Assembly (NCBI GenBank): GCA_022799355.1
Contig: JAAWOG010000002.1
Coordinates: 41,816-105,815, forward strand
Length of the DNA stretch: 64,000 nt
Source: Lachnospiraceae bacterium
GTDB lineage: Bacteria; Bacillota; Clostridia; Lachnospirales; Lachnospiraceae
Reading direction: 5' to 3'
This document shows, in pieces, positions 19,293 through 29,528 of this stretch. The translations under genes were made by a program, and so were the position numbers. Positions within the stretch are counted from its first letter, which is position 1. Each line of letters opens with the position of its first letter. The notes beneath the pieces were generated by a model. The model was given only the letters and a program-made list of their open reading frames with translations, was not told the DNA's origin and searched no databases.

Positions 19293-20238
19293 AACTCTTT
19301 TTATGATGTCTGCGCATTTCTTTTGCATGCTGCAGACGATTTCTGATCGCCTCCGCTTCCTCGGGTGAGATGAATTTTTCCGTCTTTACGACATAGACCG
19401 TATTATCCTCCGTCTTACGGATACGGATCTTGCCTTTCATATAACCATGTTTATCACAATATGATACCGCAAAATAATGCTTTCCGTTGGGAGAAAACCA
19501 TTTAATCTTCCGACGGATATTTTTATGGCAGATATAACAGCGGCAGCTTGTGACTTCTCTGTCGGCTAAAGCGTCCGCTTTGTTGGGAAATTCCCGTGAG
19601 ATATATTTGGCATAGTTGTCAAATATGATTTTAATTTCTTCTTTTCGGGTTCTGGGCTTAATAAAGGTATCAAAGGAGTAGTGCGCAAGTGCGCTCTGGT
19701 CGGTGATCTTTGCCAGTACCCGGGCGGTATAATAGGCATCGCTGAAAGCCCTGTGAAAAGGGATGTCTTTTTCAATCTGCAAAAAGTCTACCGCATATTC
19801 CAGGGAACGCCTTGTCTTTTTATCCTCAAAAGCAATGCTGAACAGTTTCTGCACGTCATAAAATTTTAAAGGCCTGTCAGATAATGGCTCCAAATCATAG
19901 TATTTCATATTTTTCTGCAGTTCTTCCAGGTCAAGAGGTCCCCATGTGCAGAACAGGAAATCTTCCCCGCACCATTCCCTGAATTCCCGAAAGACCTTCG
20001 GGAAGGGCATGCCGTGTTCAAGCTGTCTCATTTGCAGGTGAATCAGTTTTCTTGTAATATGGTTCAGCTCATGGTAAAGCTGAGGCTTTACAAGCTGGTT
20101 AAACTCGCCGATCATCTTTTTTTCTTTATTCAGTTTTATGGCACCGATCTCCACAATCTCAAAAGGAACACCATATACTTCCGGTTCCCGTTGCGGATTG
20201 CCCTGGTTCCATTCCAGATCAATTACGATATAATTCAT
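19261..20238 (-). CDS. 3'-5' exonuclease (DnaQ/RNase T-like)
   Basis: MNYIVIDLEWNQGNP, HRAFSDAYYTARVLA exonuclease motifs; start trimmed to 20238; overlaps the convergent DUF3881 gene by 32 bp. Confidence 0.85.
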   Translation of the reverse strand: MNYIVIDLEWNQGNPQREPEVYGVPFEIVEIGAIKLNKEKKMIGEFNQLVKPQLYHELNHITRKLIHLQMRQLEHGMPFPKVFREFREWCGEDFLFCTWGPLDLEELQKNMKYYDLEPLSDRPLKFYDVQKLFSIAFEDKKTRRSLEYAVDFLQIEKDIPFHRAFSDAYYTARVLAKITDQSALAHYSFDTFIKPRTRKEEIKIIFDNYAKYISREFPNKADALADREVTSCRCYICHKNIRRKIKWFSPNGKHYFAVSYCDKHGYMKGKIRIRKTEDNTVYVVKTEKFISPEEAEAIRNRLQHAKEMRRHHKKSSRKLRMPQEN

Positions 20239-20250
20239 ATTTTTCCTCAT

Positions 20251-20385
20251 TTTTGCGTTGCTTTTGGCTCAAACTGTTGAGCCTGCGCATGAACGAGTTT
20301 GTGACAAGCAACGCGCAGACACAAATCTCGCGATTGAAAATTTTGATTTTCAATCTTCCGTCCTGTGTCCGCCCTGCGGGCTTCC
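20251..20385 (-). other. Structured intergenic element (multiple nested inverted repeats), upstream of the exonuclease gene
   Basis: Stems 20255-20262/20307-20314, 20266-20272/20277-20283, 20294-20303/20320-20330, 20318-20323/20364-20369, 20332-20341/20346-20355 and hairpin 20371-20381. Confidence 0.55.
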
Positions 20386-20554
20386 AATAAAGATTCTTCT
20401 GACTGTGATTATCGTATCATAGTTTAGGCGGTTTGACAAATCAAAGAAGTGAAAAACAATTGTACATCTATCAAAAATACCGTATACTGATTAAAACGAT
20501 TTTTTAAGACATCCGGGTAATAGCGGAAGATATTTTGTGTGCCGGGAGGAAGAT

Positions 20555-20863
20555 ATGGCAGCCGTCCTTACAAAAGATCTGATCTATGAAATCTTATCGG
20601 TGGTAGAAGAGATACCGGAAGGTAAAGTTGCCTCTTACGGGCAGATAGCCGGACTGATCGGCAGAGAGAAAAACGCGAGGCTTGTGGGAAAGGTTTTAAG
20701 TATGGCGGAATACTACGGCGAGTATCCCTGCCACCGGGTGGTGGATCATTCGGGGAGACTGGCGCCGCATTTTTATGATCAGAAGGCGCTGCTGCTGGAG
20801 GAAGATGTGATATTTAAGGATGACATACATGTGGATATGAAAAAGTGTCGATGGGATTGCTGA
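20555..20863 (+). CDS. MGMT-family (alkyltransferase-like) protein
   Basis: IPEGKVASYGQIAGLIG...PCHRVVDHSGRLAP: ATL/MGMT motif PCHRV. Confidence 0.9.
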   Translation: MAAVLTKDLIYEILSVVEEIPEGKVASYGQIAGLIGREKNARLVGKVLSMAEYYGEYPCHRVVDHSGRLAPHFYDQKALLLEEDVIFKDDIHVDMKKCRWDC

Positions 20864-20908
20864 TATACAGGGAATCCGGCAGTCACGATCAGGAAAGCAG
20901 GCAATATT

Positions 20909-21850
20909 ATGGAGATCAAAACACTGCGGGTGGGAGGGCTTATGCTCCCCTCAAATGTTTTAATGGCTCCGCTTGCCGGGTATACCTGTTATCCCTTTCG
21001 GATGATGGCGTATGAACTGGGGGCGGGGCTGTGTTTTACGGAGATGTCAAGTGCTAATGCCCTGAAATATCGGGATCAGGCTACCAGGCGTCTTCTTTTT
21101 ACAACAAAAGAAGAACCGATTCGGGCCATTCAGCTTTTAGGCGGGATTCCTGCTGTGATGGAAAAGACGGCGTCCTCGGAACTGCTGGAAACGTTTGATA
21201 TAATCGATATCAATATGGGATGTCCGGTGCCCAATGTATTTAAAAGCGGCGAGGGGAGCGCCCTGATGCTGGACCAGCCCCGGGCGGCGGCTATCATCAG
21301 GGGCTGTAAAAAAAGCGGAAAGATTGTTACCGTCAAATGTCGTACAGGTATACGGAAAGAAGATATGTTTGCGGCGGAATTTGCCCGTGTATGTGAAGAT
21401 GCGGGGGCGGACATGATTACAATCCACGGGAGAAGCCGCAGTATGATGTATGACGGTGACTGCTGTTATGAGGAGATTGCCCGGGCGAAAGCTGCCGTCT
21501 CCATACCGGTCATTGCCAACGGCGGTATTTTTTCCGCCGAAGAGGCGGATCGGATGATGGAGAGGACCGGGGCGGACGGGGTAATGATCGCCCGCTACGC
21601 GTTGGAAAATCCGTTTATTTTCAGCGAATTAACAGGGAAATATGCTGGAAAGTCCACATTACAGCTTATTTTAGAACAGATGGAGCTGACGCTTACTTAC
21701 TATGATGAGACATTCACAATGGCTTATATTCGTAAGCTGGCCTCCTATGGTATGAAAAAACGGAAAGGCACAAAAAAATATAAGGAACAGTTGTATCGAA
21801 GTGGCTCCATGAAGGAACTGAGAGAAATTATCATACGGATATTTTCATGA
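20909..21850 (+). CDS. dus: tRNA-dihydrouridine synthase
   Basis: APLAGYTCYPFR, NMGCPVPNVFKSGEGSALM, VKCRTGI, ITIHGRSRSMMYDG, NGGI. Confidence 0.93.
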   Translation: MEIKTLRVGGLMLPSNVLMAPLAGYTCYPFRMMAYELGAGLCFTEMSSANALKYRDQATRRLLFTTKEEPIRAIQLLGGIPAVMEKTASSELLETFDIIDINMGCPVPNVFKSGEGSALMLDQPRAAAIIRGCKKSGKIVTVKCRTGIRKEDMFAAEFARVCEDAGADMITIHGRSRSMMYDGDCCYEEIARAKAAVSIPVIANGGIFSAEEADRMMERTGADGVMIARYALENPFIFSELTGKYAGKSTLQLILEQMELTLTYYDETFTMAYIRKLASYGMKKRKGTKKYKEQLYRSGSMKELREIIIRIFS

Positions 21851-21868
21851 CGATGGAGGTTTTGTTTT

Positions 21869-24800
21869 ATGTTAACGAATATTCAGAATAACCCTCCGGA
21901 TTATTTTCAGATTGAGGATGGTATTTTAAAATCTTATACCGGCAGGGAAGAGGTGGCGGCAGTACCCGGGAAAGTTCATACGATTGGGGAGGGCGCTTTT
22001 AAGGGCTGTGTCTCACTGAAAAAGGTGATCCTTCCCTCCGGGCTTTTGAAGATTTTGGACGGCGCCTTTAAAGGCTGCCGGAAACTGCAGGAAGTACTGA
22101 TACCGGCAGGTGTTTCTTACATAGGCAGTTATGCCTTTCACAGATGCCATGAACTGAAAAATATTTCTCTTCCCGCTTCCGTAAAGGAGTTAGGGGACTG
22201 CGTATTCCTCTACTGTGACAGTCTCACCTGCGCTAAAATTCCCGGCGTGGAGCGCCTCGGAAAGCAGGTGTTTGTCAATGATGTCCTGCTGAGAGAGCTG
22301 GAAATTTCTCCGAATCTGCGGGAGGAGGGGATTTGTGATGTATTTACCGGCTGTATCAGAATCACGGATTTTTCATTTCCCGACGGGCAAAGAATCGTGA
22401 TTCCCAATGCCGTGGAGGCGTTGGCGGGAGATAGGAAGATACCGCCTGTTGTGCGTGCCGTGGCGGTGGATATTTTGCGGATGATGGAGTTAGATGACAG
22501 GTGTCTGATCAAATTTCAGACAAATTTAAAACATGTGGAAATCCCGGAGGGCATTGAAAAGATAGGAAAAAGCAGTTTTTTTGACAAACGGGGAATTATA
22601 TCCGTCAAATTTCCTGCTTCTCTGAAAGAGATTGGCAGCAGGGGCTTCCGCAACTGCATCAGCTTGGAAAAAGTTATTTTTCAGGGGGATCAGGTACGGA
22701 TTCATGAGGATGCATTTAAAAACTGCAGTTCTTTGAAGGAAGTTGTTATGCCTGATAATTCAGCCTATCAGATCGAAGGAATTTCAGGGAGTTCCGAAAC
22801 CGTTGGGAGACGGCTGCCCGATCTGGTAAAAACGGTTCGGAAGCAGGTTCTGGGGAATTTTCACCTTAGCGGTACGATGCTGCTGGAGTATCTCGGCAGC
22901 GAGTCGAGAGTTGTCGTGCCGGATGGAGTTACTTTTATTGCGGAAGAGGCATTTGCCCGAAATGAGGCGATAGAGCGGGTGATTTTGCCTGCCTCCCTTC
23001 TGGAGATTGGCGCAGGCGCTTTTCGGGGATGCCTTCTTTTACAGACCATTGAATTTCCGGAACATGTAAGGCGTATCGGCGCGGGGGCCTTTGAAAATTG
23101 CGTGAAGCTGCTCCGCGCGCTGCTGCCCGATGGGTTGGCGTTCGTGGAGGATAAAGTATTTAAGCATTGCCGCGAGTTAAAAGAAGTGGTTTTGGGGAAA
23201 TCGGTTCGTGCTGTGGGAGAACAGGCCTTTTATGGATGTTTTTCTTTAAAAGAGATATTGATGCCGGAGAATCTGACGTCCATCGGTATAATGGCTTTTT
23301 ATCAGTGCAGGGGATTAAAGGAAGTTTATCTGCATCAGGGTATTGGCTATGTGGGGCATCTCGCGTTTGCGCTGAGCGGTGTGAAAAAAGTCAGGATGGA
23401 TGGAAGCGGAAAGGATTATGGATCGGATATCTTTTCGGAATGTCCCCGGCTTTGGCGTGTGATATTGGAGGAAGGGGTATGCCATATTCCCGATAAATTT
23501 GCCCATGGGTGCAGGGCTTTAAGGCAGGTGATTTTGCCGGCAACGCTGGAATCCGTGGGAAGGGATGTATTGGAACATACACCTTTTTTGGAAGGGCTCC
23601 CGAAAGGGGAAAGTACGGAGGGCATCTTCTTTGACGGGCGGCATCTGAAGGGGGAGGTATTTGTTCCTGACGGAACCCGGATCATAGCGGGCAGCGCTTT
23701 TTATGGAAACAGGGAGATAACGGCAATCCATTTTCCTGACAGTGTGATATCGATCGGACCGGCGGCCCTGAAGGGCTGTTCCGGCCTTCGGTATGCGGTG
23801 CTGCCAGGAGGAATAAGAACGGCAGAGGCGGAAGTTTTTTCGGGCTGTGTGAGTCTGGAAAGGGTAGAGAGAAGAGGGGATTTTGAAGGTGCGGCGCCTG
23901 CGCCGGTATTATGGATAAACATCAAAGAGCGGGCTTTTCGCAGGTGCCGGAAACTTCGTGGTATTTTGTTGCATGAGGTGCAGGGTATCGGAAAAGAGGC
24001 GTTTTGGGGATGTACCTCTTTTGCGCCGGGAGAAGCGAAAATGTTGCGTCAGGTCGGAGAGGGTGCGTTTGAGGGGACGGTGGAATTACCGGAAGAATCT
24101 TCTCTTGGGATGATCGGCAGTATTTTGGTTTCCGGGCAGCACTGCAGCGGAGAAGTCAGGCTGCCGGACGGACTCACAGCCATTGCGCCTTTTGCATTTT
24201 CCGGCAACAATAATATCACGAAAGTGTTATTGCCAGAAGGGCTTTGCGGGATCGGAGAAGGAGCGTTCTGGGGCTGCGGCGCTCTTATGGAAGTGGCGGC
24301 GCCTTCCCCCTGTATGATTGGTGCGCGGGCTTTTGAGAAATGTATATCTCTCACAAAGATTCATGTTCATGCAGCAGGCGTCGGAGCTGCCGCTTTTGCT
24401 TTCTGCCGGTCTCTTGAAGAAGCCGAACTTACAGGGGTAAAGGTTTTGGCGCACCGCCTTTTTGAGGGCTGTTCCCGGTTGGAAAGATGCATTTGCAGGC
24501 AGGTGGAGGTCATAGGTTCTTATTGTTTCAGCGGCTGTCATAAGCTGAATGGGGTTGATCTTTGCCGGGTGGAGGAGATTGGCAGTTATGCATTCCAAAA
24601 CTGTGATGCGTTGGAAAAGATCTCACTGAATGAGAATGTGGTGCTTATGCCCCATGCGTTTGAAGACTGCGGACGGCTCGGGACGGTTGAGTTTGAAGAG
24701 GGCTTTGACGGGTTCGGATCGTATGAGTATGCCTTTTCCGGGTGTACCGCCCTGCACAGCGTAATCTGCGGGGACGCGGTATGGGATATGCATGTTTACG

Positions 24801-25936
24801 GAGATATTTTATCCGAAGATATTCCGGAGACCGTAAGACTGATCTTCCACAGTGCACTCAGCTGCTTTGTGGTCGAAAAGGAGGAAATACTCTGTGGCTA
24901 CAGGGGACTTGGGCGGATTGTGCGGATACCGGAGGGCATTCGGCGGATTGAGGCGGAAGTATTCAGGGATGTCCTTATGCTGGAAGAGATAAGGATACCT
25001 GAGACCGTGGAATATATAGGCGCCAGGGCATTTCACGGGACGGCGTGGATAGAAAAACAGCGCGGTATTTCTCCGTTGGTAGTTGTGGATCATATGCTTT
25101 TGGATGGCTCCGGCTGTAAAGGCGAAGTGGTTATTCCGGAAGATATCAGGCTGATCTGCGGCTGGGCGTTTGCCGGGGGAAAGGATATAGAGAGTATCCG
25201 GTTTTTGACAGATCAGGTGAGGGTGGAAGCATATGCTTTCCGAAACTGTATTTACTTAAGGAAGATGTTTTTTAGGGATGGTTCTTCTGTGATCTTTCAG
25301 GGGATTTCAGACAGAGAGAGGGAATTTCCCACAGCGTTTTCGGCGCTGGCAAAACAGGCTGTGATGGATTCACTGAATTGTTTTAAGACGAATGAGAAGT
25401 ATGAGCTTGTGGAGTGCACCGGTAATATTTCCGAACTTCCGGTAGCGGATGGTATTACGGCGATAGGGGACCATGTTTTCCAGGACGGAAACCTCCTGAC
25501 ACAGATTATACTGCCGCACAGTGTCACGTCCATTGGAAATAATGCTTTTGCCGGGTGTAAGTGGCTGAAAATCGTAAAAGGGGCGGATTGTGTGAAAGCT
25601 ATTGGCATCAGGGGCTTTTCCGGCTGCGGAGTTCTGGAGAGCGTTGAACTTGGAAAGGACTTTCGCGTTATGGGTATGAGGGCTTTTGAGAACTGTACTT
25701 CGCTGCGGGAGATTTATTTGCCGGAAGGGGTTACGGAAATTCCGGAGAGAGCGTTTTTCTGCTGTCATAGCCTGCGGGAAGTTTATCTTCCTTCCACAGT
25801 AAAGCGTATCGGAAAGGAAGCTTTTGCCTTTTGCACAAGCCTGCAAATGCCGATGATACCGGAGGGGATATCTGTTGAGGAGCGGGCGTTTTATGGCATC
25901 GGACAATGCGGGGAGGAAGAAGATGCGGTATCGTAA
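21869..25936 (+). CDS. Giant BspA-type leucine-rich repeat protein, no evident signal peptide
   Basis: 1355 aa; many LRR_5 units such as IGEGAFKGCVSLKKVILPSGL and IGSYAFHRCHELKNISLPASV. Confidence 0.9.
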   Translation: MLTNIQNNPPDYFQIEDGILKSYTGREEVAAVPGKVHTIGEGAFKGCVSLKKVILPSGLLKILDGAFKGCRKLQEVLIPAGVSYIGSYAFHRCHELKNISLPASVKELGDCVFLYCDSLTCAKIPGVERLGKQVFVNDVLLRELEISPNLREEGICDVFTGCIRITDFSFPDGQRIVIPNAVEALAGDRKIPPVVRAVAVDILRMMELDDRCLIKFQTNLKHVEIPEGIEKIGKSSFFDKRGIISVKFPASLKEIGSRGFRNCISLEKVIFQGDQVRIHEDAFKNCSSLKEVVMPDNSAYQIEGISGSSETVGRRLPDLVKTVRKQVLGNFHLSGTMLLEYLGSESRVVVPDGVTFIAEEAFARNEAIERVILPASLLEIGAGAFRGCLLLQTIEFPEHVRRIGAGAFENCVKLLRALLPDGLAFVEDKVFKHCRELKEVVLGKSVRAVGEQAFYGCFSLKEILMPENLTSIGIMAFYQCRGLKEVYLHQGIGYVGHLAFALSGVKKVRMDGSGKDYGSDIFSECPRLWRVILEEGVCHIPDKFAHGCRALRQVILPATLESVGRDVLEHTPFLEGLPKGESTEGIFFDGRHLKGEVFVPDGTRIIAGSAFYGNREITAIHFPDSVISIGPAALKGCSGLRYAVLPGGIRTAEAEVFSGCVSLERVERRGDFEGAAPAPVLWINIKERAFRRCRKLRGILLHEVQGIGKEAFWGCTSFAPGEAKMLRQVGEGAFEGTVELPEESSLGMIGSILVSGQHCSGEVRLPDGLTAIAPFAFSGNNNITKVLLPEGLCGIGEGAFWGCGALMEVAAPSPCMIGARAFEKCISLTKIHVHAAGVGAAAFAFCRSLEEAELTGVKVLAHRLFEGCSRLERCICRQVEVIGSYCFSGCHKLNGVDLCRVEEIGSYAFQNCDALEKISLNENVVLMPHAFEDCGRLGTVEFEEGFDGFGSYEYAFSGCTALHSVICGDAVWDMHVYGDILSEDIPETVRLIFHSALSCFVVEKEEILCGYRGLGRIVRIPEGIRRIEAEVFRDVLMLEEIRIPETVEYIGARAFHGTAWIEKQRGISPLVVVDHMLLDGSGCKGEVVIPEDIRLICGWAFAGGKDIESIRFLTDQVRVEAYAFRNCIYLRKMFFRDGSSVIFQGISDREREFPTAFSALAKQAVMDSLNCFKTNEKYELVECTGNISELPVADGITAIGDHVFQDGNLLTQIILPHSVTSIGNNAFAGCKWLKIVKGADCVKAIGIRGFSGCGVLESVELGKDFRVMGMRAFENCTSLREIYLPEGVTEIPERAFFCCHSLREVYLPSTVKRIGKEAFAFCTSLQMPMIPEGISVEERAFYGIGQCGEEEDAVS

Positions 25937-26999
25937 GCTGGGAAATACCGGGCTTATCGTCTCCGAGATTGGTTTTGGTACGATTCCGGTTCTGCAGGGA
26001 GATGTTCCGGTACTGCCTGATTATTTTAATCTCAGTGAAAAACAGGCGATATCCGTTATGGAATATGCCTTCCGGTCAGGGTGCAATCTGTATGATACGG
26101 CGATCGTTCCCGAGTATGGGGATGCGGAGATAAAACTGGGAAAATTTGCGGCAAAAATCGGGAGAGAGAAGATTATTATTTCCGATAAAGCCAGATTTTT
26201 TGACGGAAATGAGATCTATGGGGCTGTTCTGGAATCCTGTGAAAATCTCGGGACTTTGCCGGATATTTATTTTGTGCATCAGGCAGATTTCGCTCATGAG
26301 GAGGAAATTTTCCGAAAGGGCGGGGCGCTGGATGGGCTCTGTGAGTTGAAAAAGGAGGGACGGATACGATTTACCGGACTGGCTTCCCATTACTATGATA
26401 TTCTTTTGCGGGGCGCAGGAGACGGCAGGGTGGATGTGCTGCAGGGCAGCGGGAATCTGCTGGAGAGGGGGATGCTTGAACGGATTGCCGCAGAACCGGC
26501 CTTCCGGGAGAAGGGCTTTTTGGTAAATAAGGTTTATGCGGCGGGGATTCTGCCGAAATTTTTTCCGGTGGACATGCTGATCGGCAGCGTGCTCTCCTAT
26601 CCGGTATCCGGCGCGCTGCTTGGTATTGGTTCTGTGGAGCAGGTGGATGCGGCCGTGAGATATGAGGCTGAAATTCGGGAACCTGAGATACCTGATTTTG
26701 AGGAAGTGCTGGAAGTACTGGAAAAAGAATTTACACCGATTCCCTGTGACCGCTGTCAGAGATGTGTGTGCCCTTATGGAACGGAGATTCATACCATCTT
26801 CAGGCAGTACAACTATTATTTTCTGGGCAAAGATCATTGGGCGCTCCGCAAGCTGGATCTGGGAATTGAAGACAGTGCCCGGCTGTGCCGGGAATGTGCG
26901 GATATGCCCTGCCTTTCCATGTGCACAGGAAAGATCAGGATTCCGGACGAGATGGAGAAGGCGGCGGAACTTGTGAGGACTTTTTTACGCAGAGAATAG
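25923..26999 (+). CDS. Aldo/keto reductase with C-terminal Fe-S (ferredoxin-like) extension
   Basis: MRYRKLGNTGLIVSEIGFGTIPV; C-terminal CDRCQRCVCPYG and CRECADMPCLSMC; start overlaps the LRR stop by 14 bp. Confidence 0.9.
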   Translation: MRYRKLGNTGLIVSEIGFGTIPVLQGDVPVLPDYFNLSEKQAISVMEYAFRSGCNLYDTAIVPEYGDAEIKLGKFAAKIGREKIIISDKARFFDGNEIYGAVLESCENLGTLPDIYFVHQADFAHEEEIFRKGGALDGLCELKKEGRIRFTGLASHYYDILLRGAGDGRVDVLQGSGNLLERGMLERIAAEPAFREKGFLVNKVYAAGILPKFFPVDMLIGSVLSYPVSGALLGIGSVEQVDAAVRYEAEIREPEIPDFEEVLEVLEKEFTPIPCDRCQRCVCPYGTEIHTIFRQYNYYFLGKDHWALRKLDLGIEDSARLCRECADMPCLSMCTGKIRIPDEMEKAAELVRTFLRRE

Positions 27000-27086
27000 C
27001 GGTTTGGCTTTGCAGAGGCATAAGGCAAAGAAAAACCGTTATCTATAGATAAAACAGTATCAGATGAAGTATGGCAGGAGGTTAAG

Positions 27087-29243
27087 ATGGACAGATATCA
27101 ATTTTCGGAAAACACAATGGAACAGATTTACGCGGGCTGGCTTGGTAAGGTGATAGGGATTCGCTTAGGGGCACCGGTGGAGGGCTGGACGGCGGAAAAG
27201 ATTGCGGATGTATACGGAGAAACGTGGAGTTATCCTGTGGATTATCATATATTTGCGGCGGACGATGACAGCAACGGTCCGATTTTTTTTATCCGGGCGC
27301 TGAAAGACAGCGGGCATGGGGAAGCACTCACCGCCCAGGATGTGGCGGAGGCACTGCTGAATTACGCGCCTTATGAACATGGATTTTTCTGGTGGGGAGG
27401 GTACGGCGTTTCCACCGAACATACGGCATACCTGAACCTTCAAAAAGGCATTTCGGCGCCGCTTAGCGGCAGCATTGTAAAAAACGGATCAGCCATAGCC
27501 GAACAGATTGGCGGACAGATTTTTATCGATTCCTGGGGGCTTGTGGCGCCGGGAAACACGGATCTTGCGGCAAAGCTTGCCGAACGTGCCGCATCGGTGA
27601 CGCATGACCGCAACGGCATATACGGAGGAATTTTTATAGCGGTGTGCATCAGTGCCGCTTTTACCGGATGTACGATCAGGGAGATGCTGGATTTATCGCT
27701 TTCCTATATACCGGAGGATTCGGAATACGCGCGGGCAGTTAGGGCGGTGAGAACATTTTATGAGAATGACGCATCCGGAGATTGGAGAAGTGCGTTCCGG
27801 TATGTCAAAGAATATTTCGGCTATGACCGTTACCCGGGTTACTGTCACATTATTCCCAATGCGGCTGTGATCATACTGGCGCTGCTTTATGGGGAGGATG
27901 ATTTTACAAAAACTCTTTGTATCGGAAATATGTGCGGCTGGGATACGGATTGTAATGTCGGAAATCTGGGAGCGATCATGGGTGTGCGGAAAGGGCTGAA
28001 AGGAATAGATTACGATCGCTGGAGAAAGCCGGTGAATGACCTTCTCCTATGTTCCGGCGTTATGGGCAGCCTTAATATAATGGATGTGTCTTACGGGGCA
28101 ATGTATATGGCGGAGCGCGCCTTTGAACTGGCAGGAGAGGAACTTCCGGGAATCTGGAAGGAACTTTTGACGGACAGGACGGAAAGATGCCATTTTGAGT
28201 TTCCCGGTTCGACACATGCCATGCGGGTGCGGTGCGGAGAGGGCATCTATACATCTCATCCGGAATATCATCTCCGGAATACGGATGAGACAGCCGCCAG
28301 CGGGAGGCGGAGTCTTAAGATGCATGTGTATCCCCTTTGCTGTGGACAAAAGGTCTATTTATACCAAAAGACCTGGTATGAACATGCGGAACTCCACGAT
28401 GACAGGTATCAGCCGGCATTTTCGCCGAAGATTTATCCCGGTCAGAGGATGAGCGCCTGGGTGAGGGTTCCGGAGGATGAGAAGGCCGTGCAGGTGTGCA
28501 TGTATGTGCTCGATCAAAGAGATAACAGGGAATATACAGGTGAAAAAACAGTGCTGAAGGCGGGCGTCTGGACAAAGCTGGAATTTTGTATTCCGCCCAT
28601 GGAGGGGGCGCTGCTGAGTGAGGCGGGGGTGCGGTTTGTGGTTCCCGGTGACAAAAATGAACAGCAGGACTTTACGGCATATATTGACGATTTGGAGTAT
28701 GGGGGAGATCCGAACTATACCGTGGATTTTGCGAAGGAACGGGAACTGATGCTTCCGATGGGACACTGTGAGATCACACAGTTTACCAGGCTGAAAGGAT
28801 CATCCTTTTTGGAAGAGAATGTGCTGCATCTTACGGCGGAGGATTATGGCGAGGTTTATACGGGAAGTCATTTGTTTAAAAACTATACTGTAAAAACCGT
28901 GTTGAAACCTTTGTGCGGAGACGGGCACTTTGTCAATGTGCGTGTGCAGGGCGGGCTTCGCTCCTATGCGGTCGGATTTGGCTTAAAAGAGCGGCTCGGT
29001 CTTTGGAAGAATGAGCATGGTTACCGGGAACTTATCTCCGTACCGTATAAGTGGAAGTATGGGGAATGTTATGCTTTGATTGTCGTGGTAAAGGATCATA
29101 TCATAACTGTGAAAGATGGTGAAGGAAAGGAATTGATCCGTTATGCGGATGAGGAGCATCCTTATCTTTCCGGCGCGGTAGGATTTTCCGTGAGGGAGGC
29201 GGGGCATCTTGCGGTGCACAGGCTGGAAGTGAGACCTGTATGA
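27087..29243 (+). CDS. ADP-ribosylglycohydrolase-family protein with C-terminal beta-sandwich-like region
   Basis: GWLGKVIGIRLGAPVEGW, DDDSNGPIFF, GWDTDCNVGNLGAIMG metal-binding motifs; about 350-aa C-terminal extension. Confidence 0.88.
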   Translation: MDRYQFSENTMEQIYAGWLGKVIGIRLGAPVEGWTAEKIADVYGETWSYPVDYHIFAADDDSNGPIFFIRALKDSGHGEALTAQDVAEALLNYAPYEHGFFWWGGYGVSTEHTAYLNLQKGISAPLSGSIVKNGSAIAEQIGGQIFIDSWGLVAPGNTDLAAKLAERAASVTHDRNGIYGGIFIAVCISAAFTGCTIREMLDLSLSYIPEDSEYARAVRAVRTFYENDASGDWRSAFRYVKEYFGYDRYPGYCHIIPNAAVIILALLYGEDDFTKTLCIGNMCGWDTDCNVGNLGAIMGVRKGLKGIDYDRWRKPVNDLLLCSGVMGSLNIMDVSYGAMYMAERAFELAGEELPGIWKELLTDRTERCHFEFPGSTHAMRVRCGEGIYTSHPEYHLRNTDETAASGRRSLKMHVYPLCCGQKVYLYQKTWYEHAELHDDRYQPAFSPKIYPGQRMSAWVRVPEDEKAVQVCMYVLDQRDNREYTGEKTVLKAGVWTKLEFCIPPMEGALLSEAGVRFVVPGDKNEQQDFTAYIDDLEYGGDPNYTVDFAKERELMLPMGHCEITQFTRLKGSSFLEENVLHLTAEDYGEVYTGSHLFKNYTVKTVLKPLCGDGHFVNVRVQGGLRSYAVGFGLKERLGLWKNEHGYRELISVPYKWKYGECYALIVVVKDHIITVKDGEGKELIRYADEEHPYLSGAVGFSVREAGHLAVHRLEVRPV

Positions 29244-29285
29244 TAGGGAAGGATTATTTCACCGATGGCATTTGATAAAAAGAAT

Positions 29286-29316
29286 AATGCCGCAATCGTT
29301 GAAATTGCGGCATTTT
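29286..29316. terminator. Bidirectional intrinsic terminator
   Basis: AATGCCGCAAT / ATTGCGGCATT stem with T-rich flanks on both strands. Confidence 0.75.
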
Positions 29317-29319
29317 CAC

Positions 29320-29392
29320 GTTCCTGAGCGGATTCGAACCGCTGGCCTTCCGCTTAGGAGGCGGACGCTCTATCCTGCTGAGCTACAGAAAC
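29320..29392 (-). tRNA. tRNA-Arg (CCU anticodon)
   Basis: Minus strand GTTTCTGTAGCTCAGCAGGATAGAGCGTCCGCCTCCTAAGCGGAAGGCCAGCGGTTCGAATCCGCTCAGGAAC; cloverleaf with loop CTCCTAA; CCA not encoded. Confidence 0.95.
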
Positions 29393-29528
29393 AATTTTAA
29401 GTTATCAGGATTTCCCTGCCACATAGTGTATCACAAACGGATGGCAAAGGCAATATAAAATTTTACAAGCTCTTCGATTAGCAATGTTAACGAAATGACA
29501 TTGTTTCGCCTAGCGCCGTCTTCTTCGC

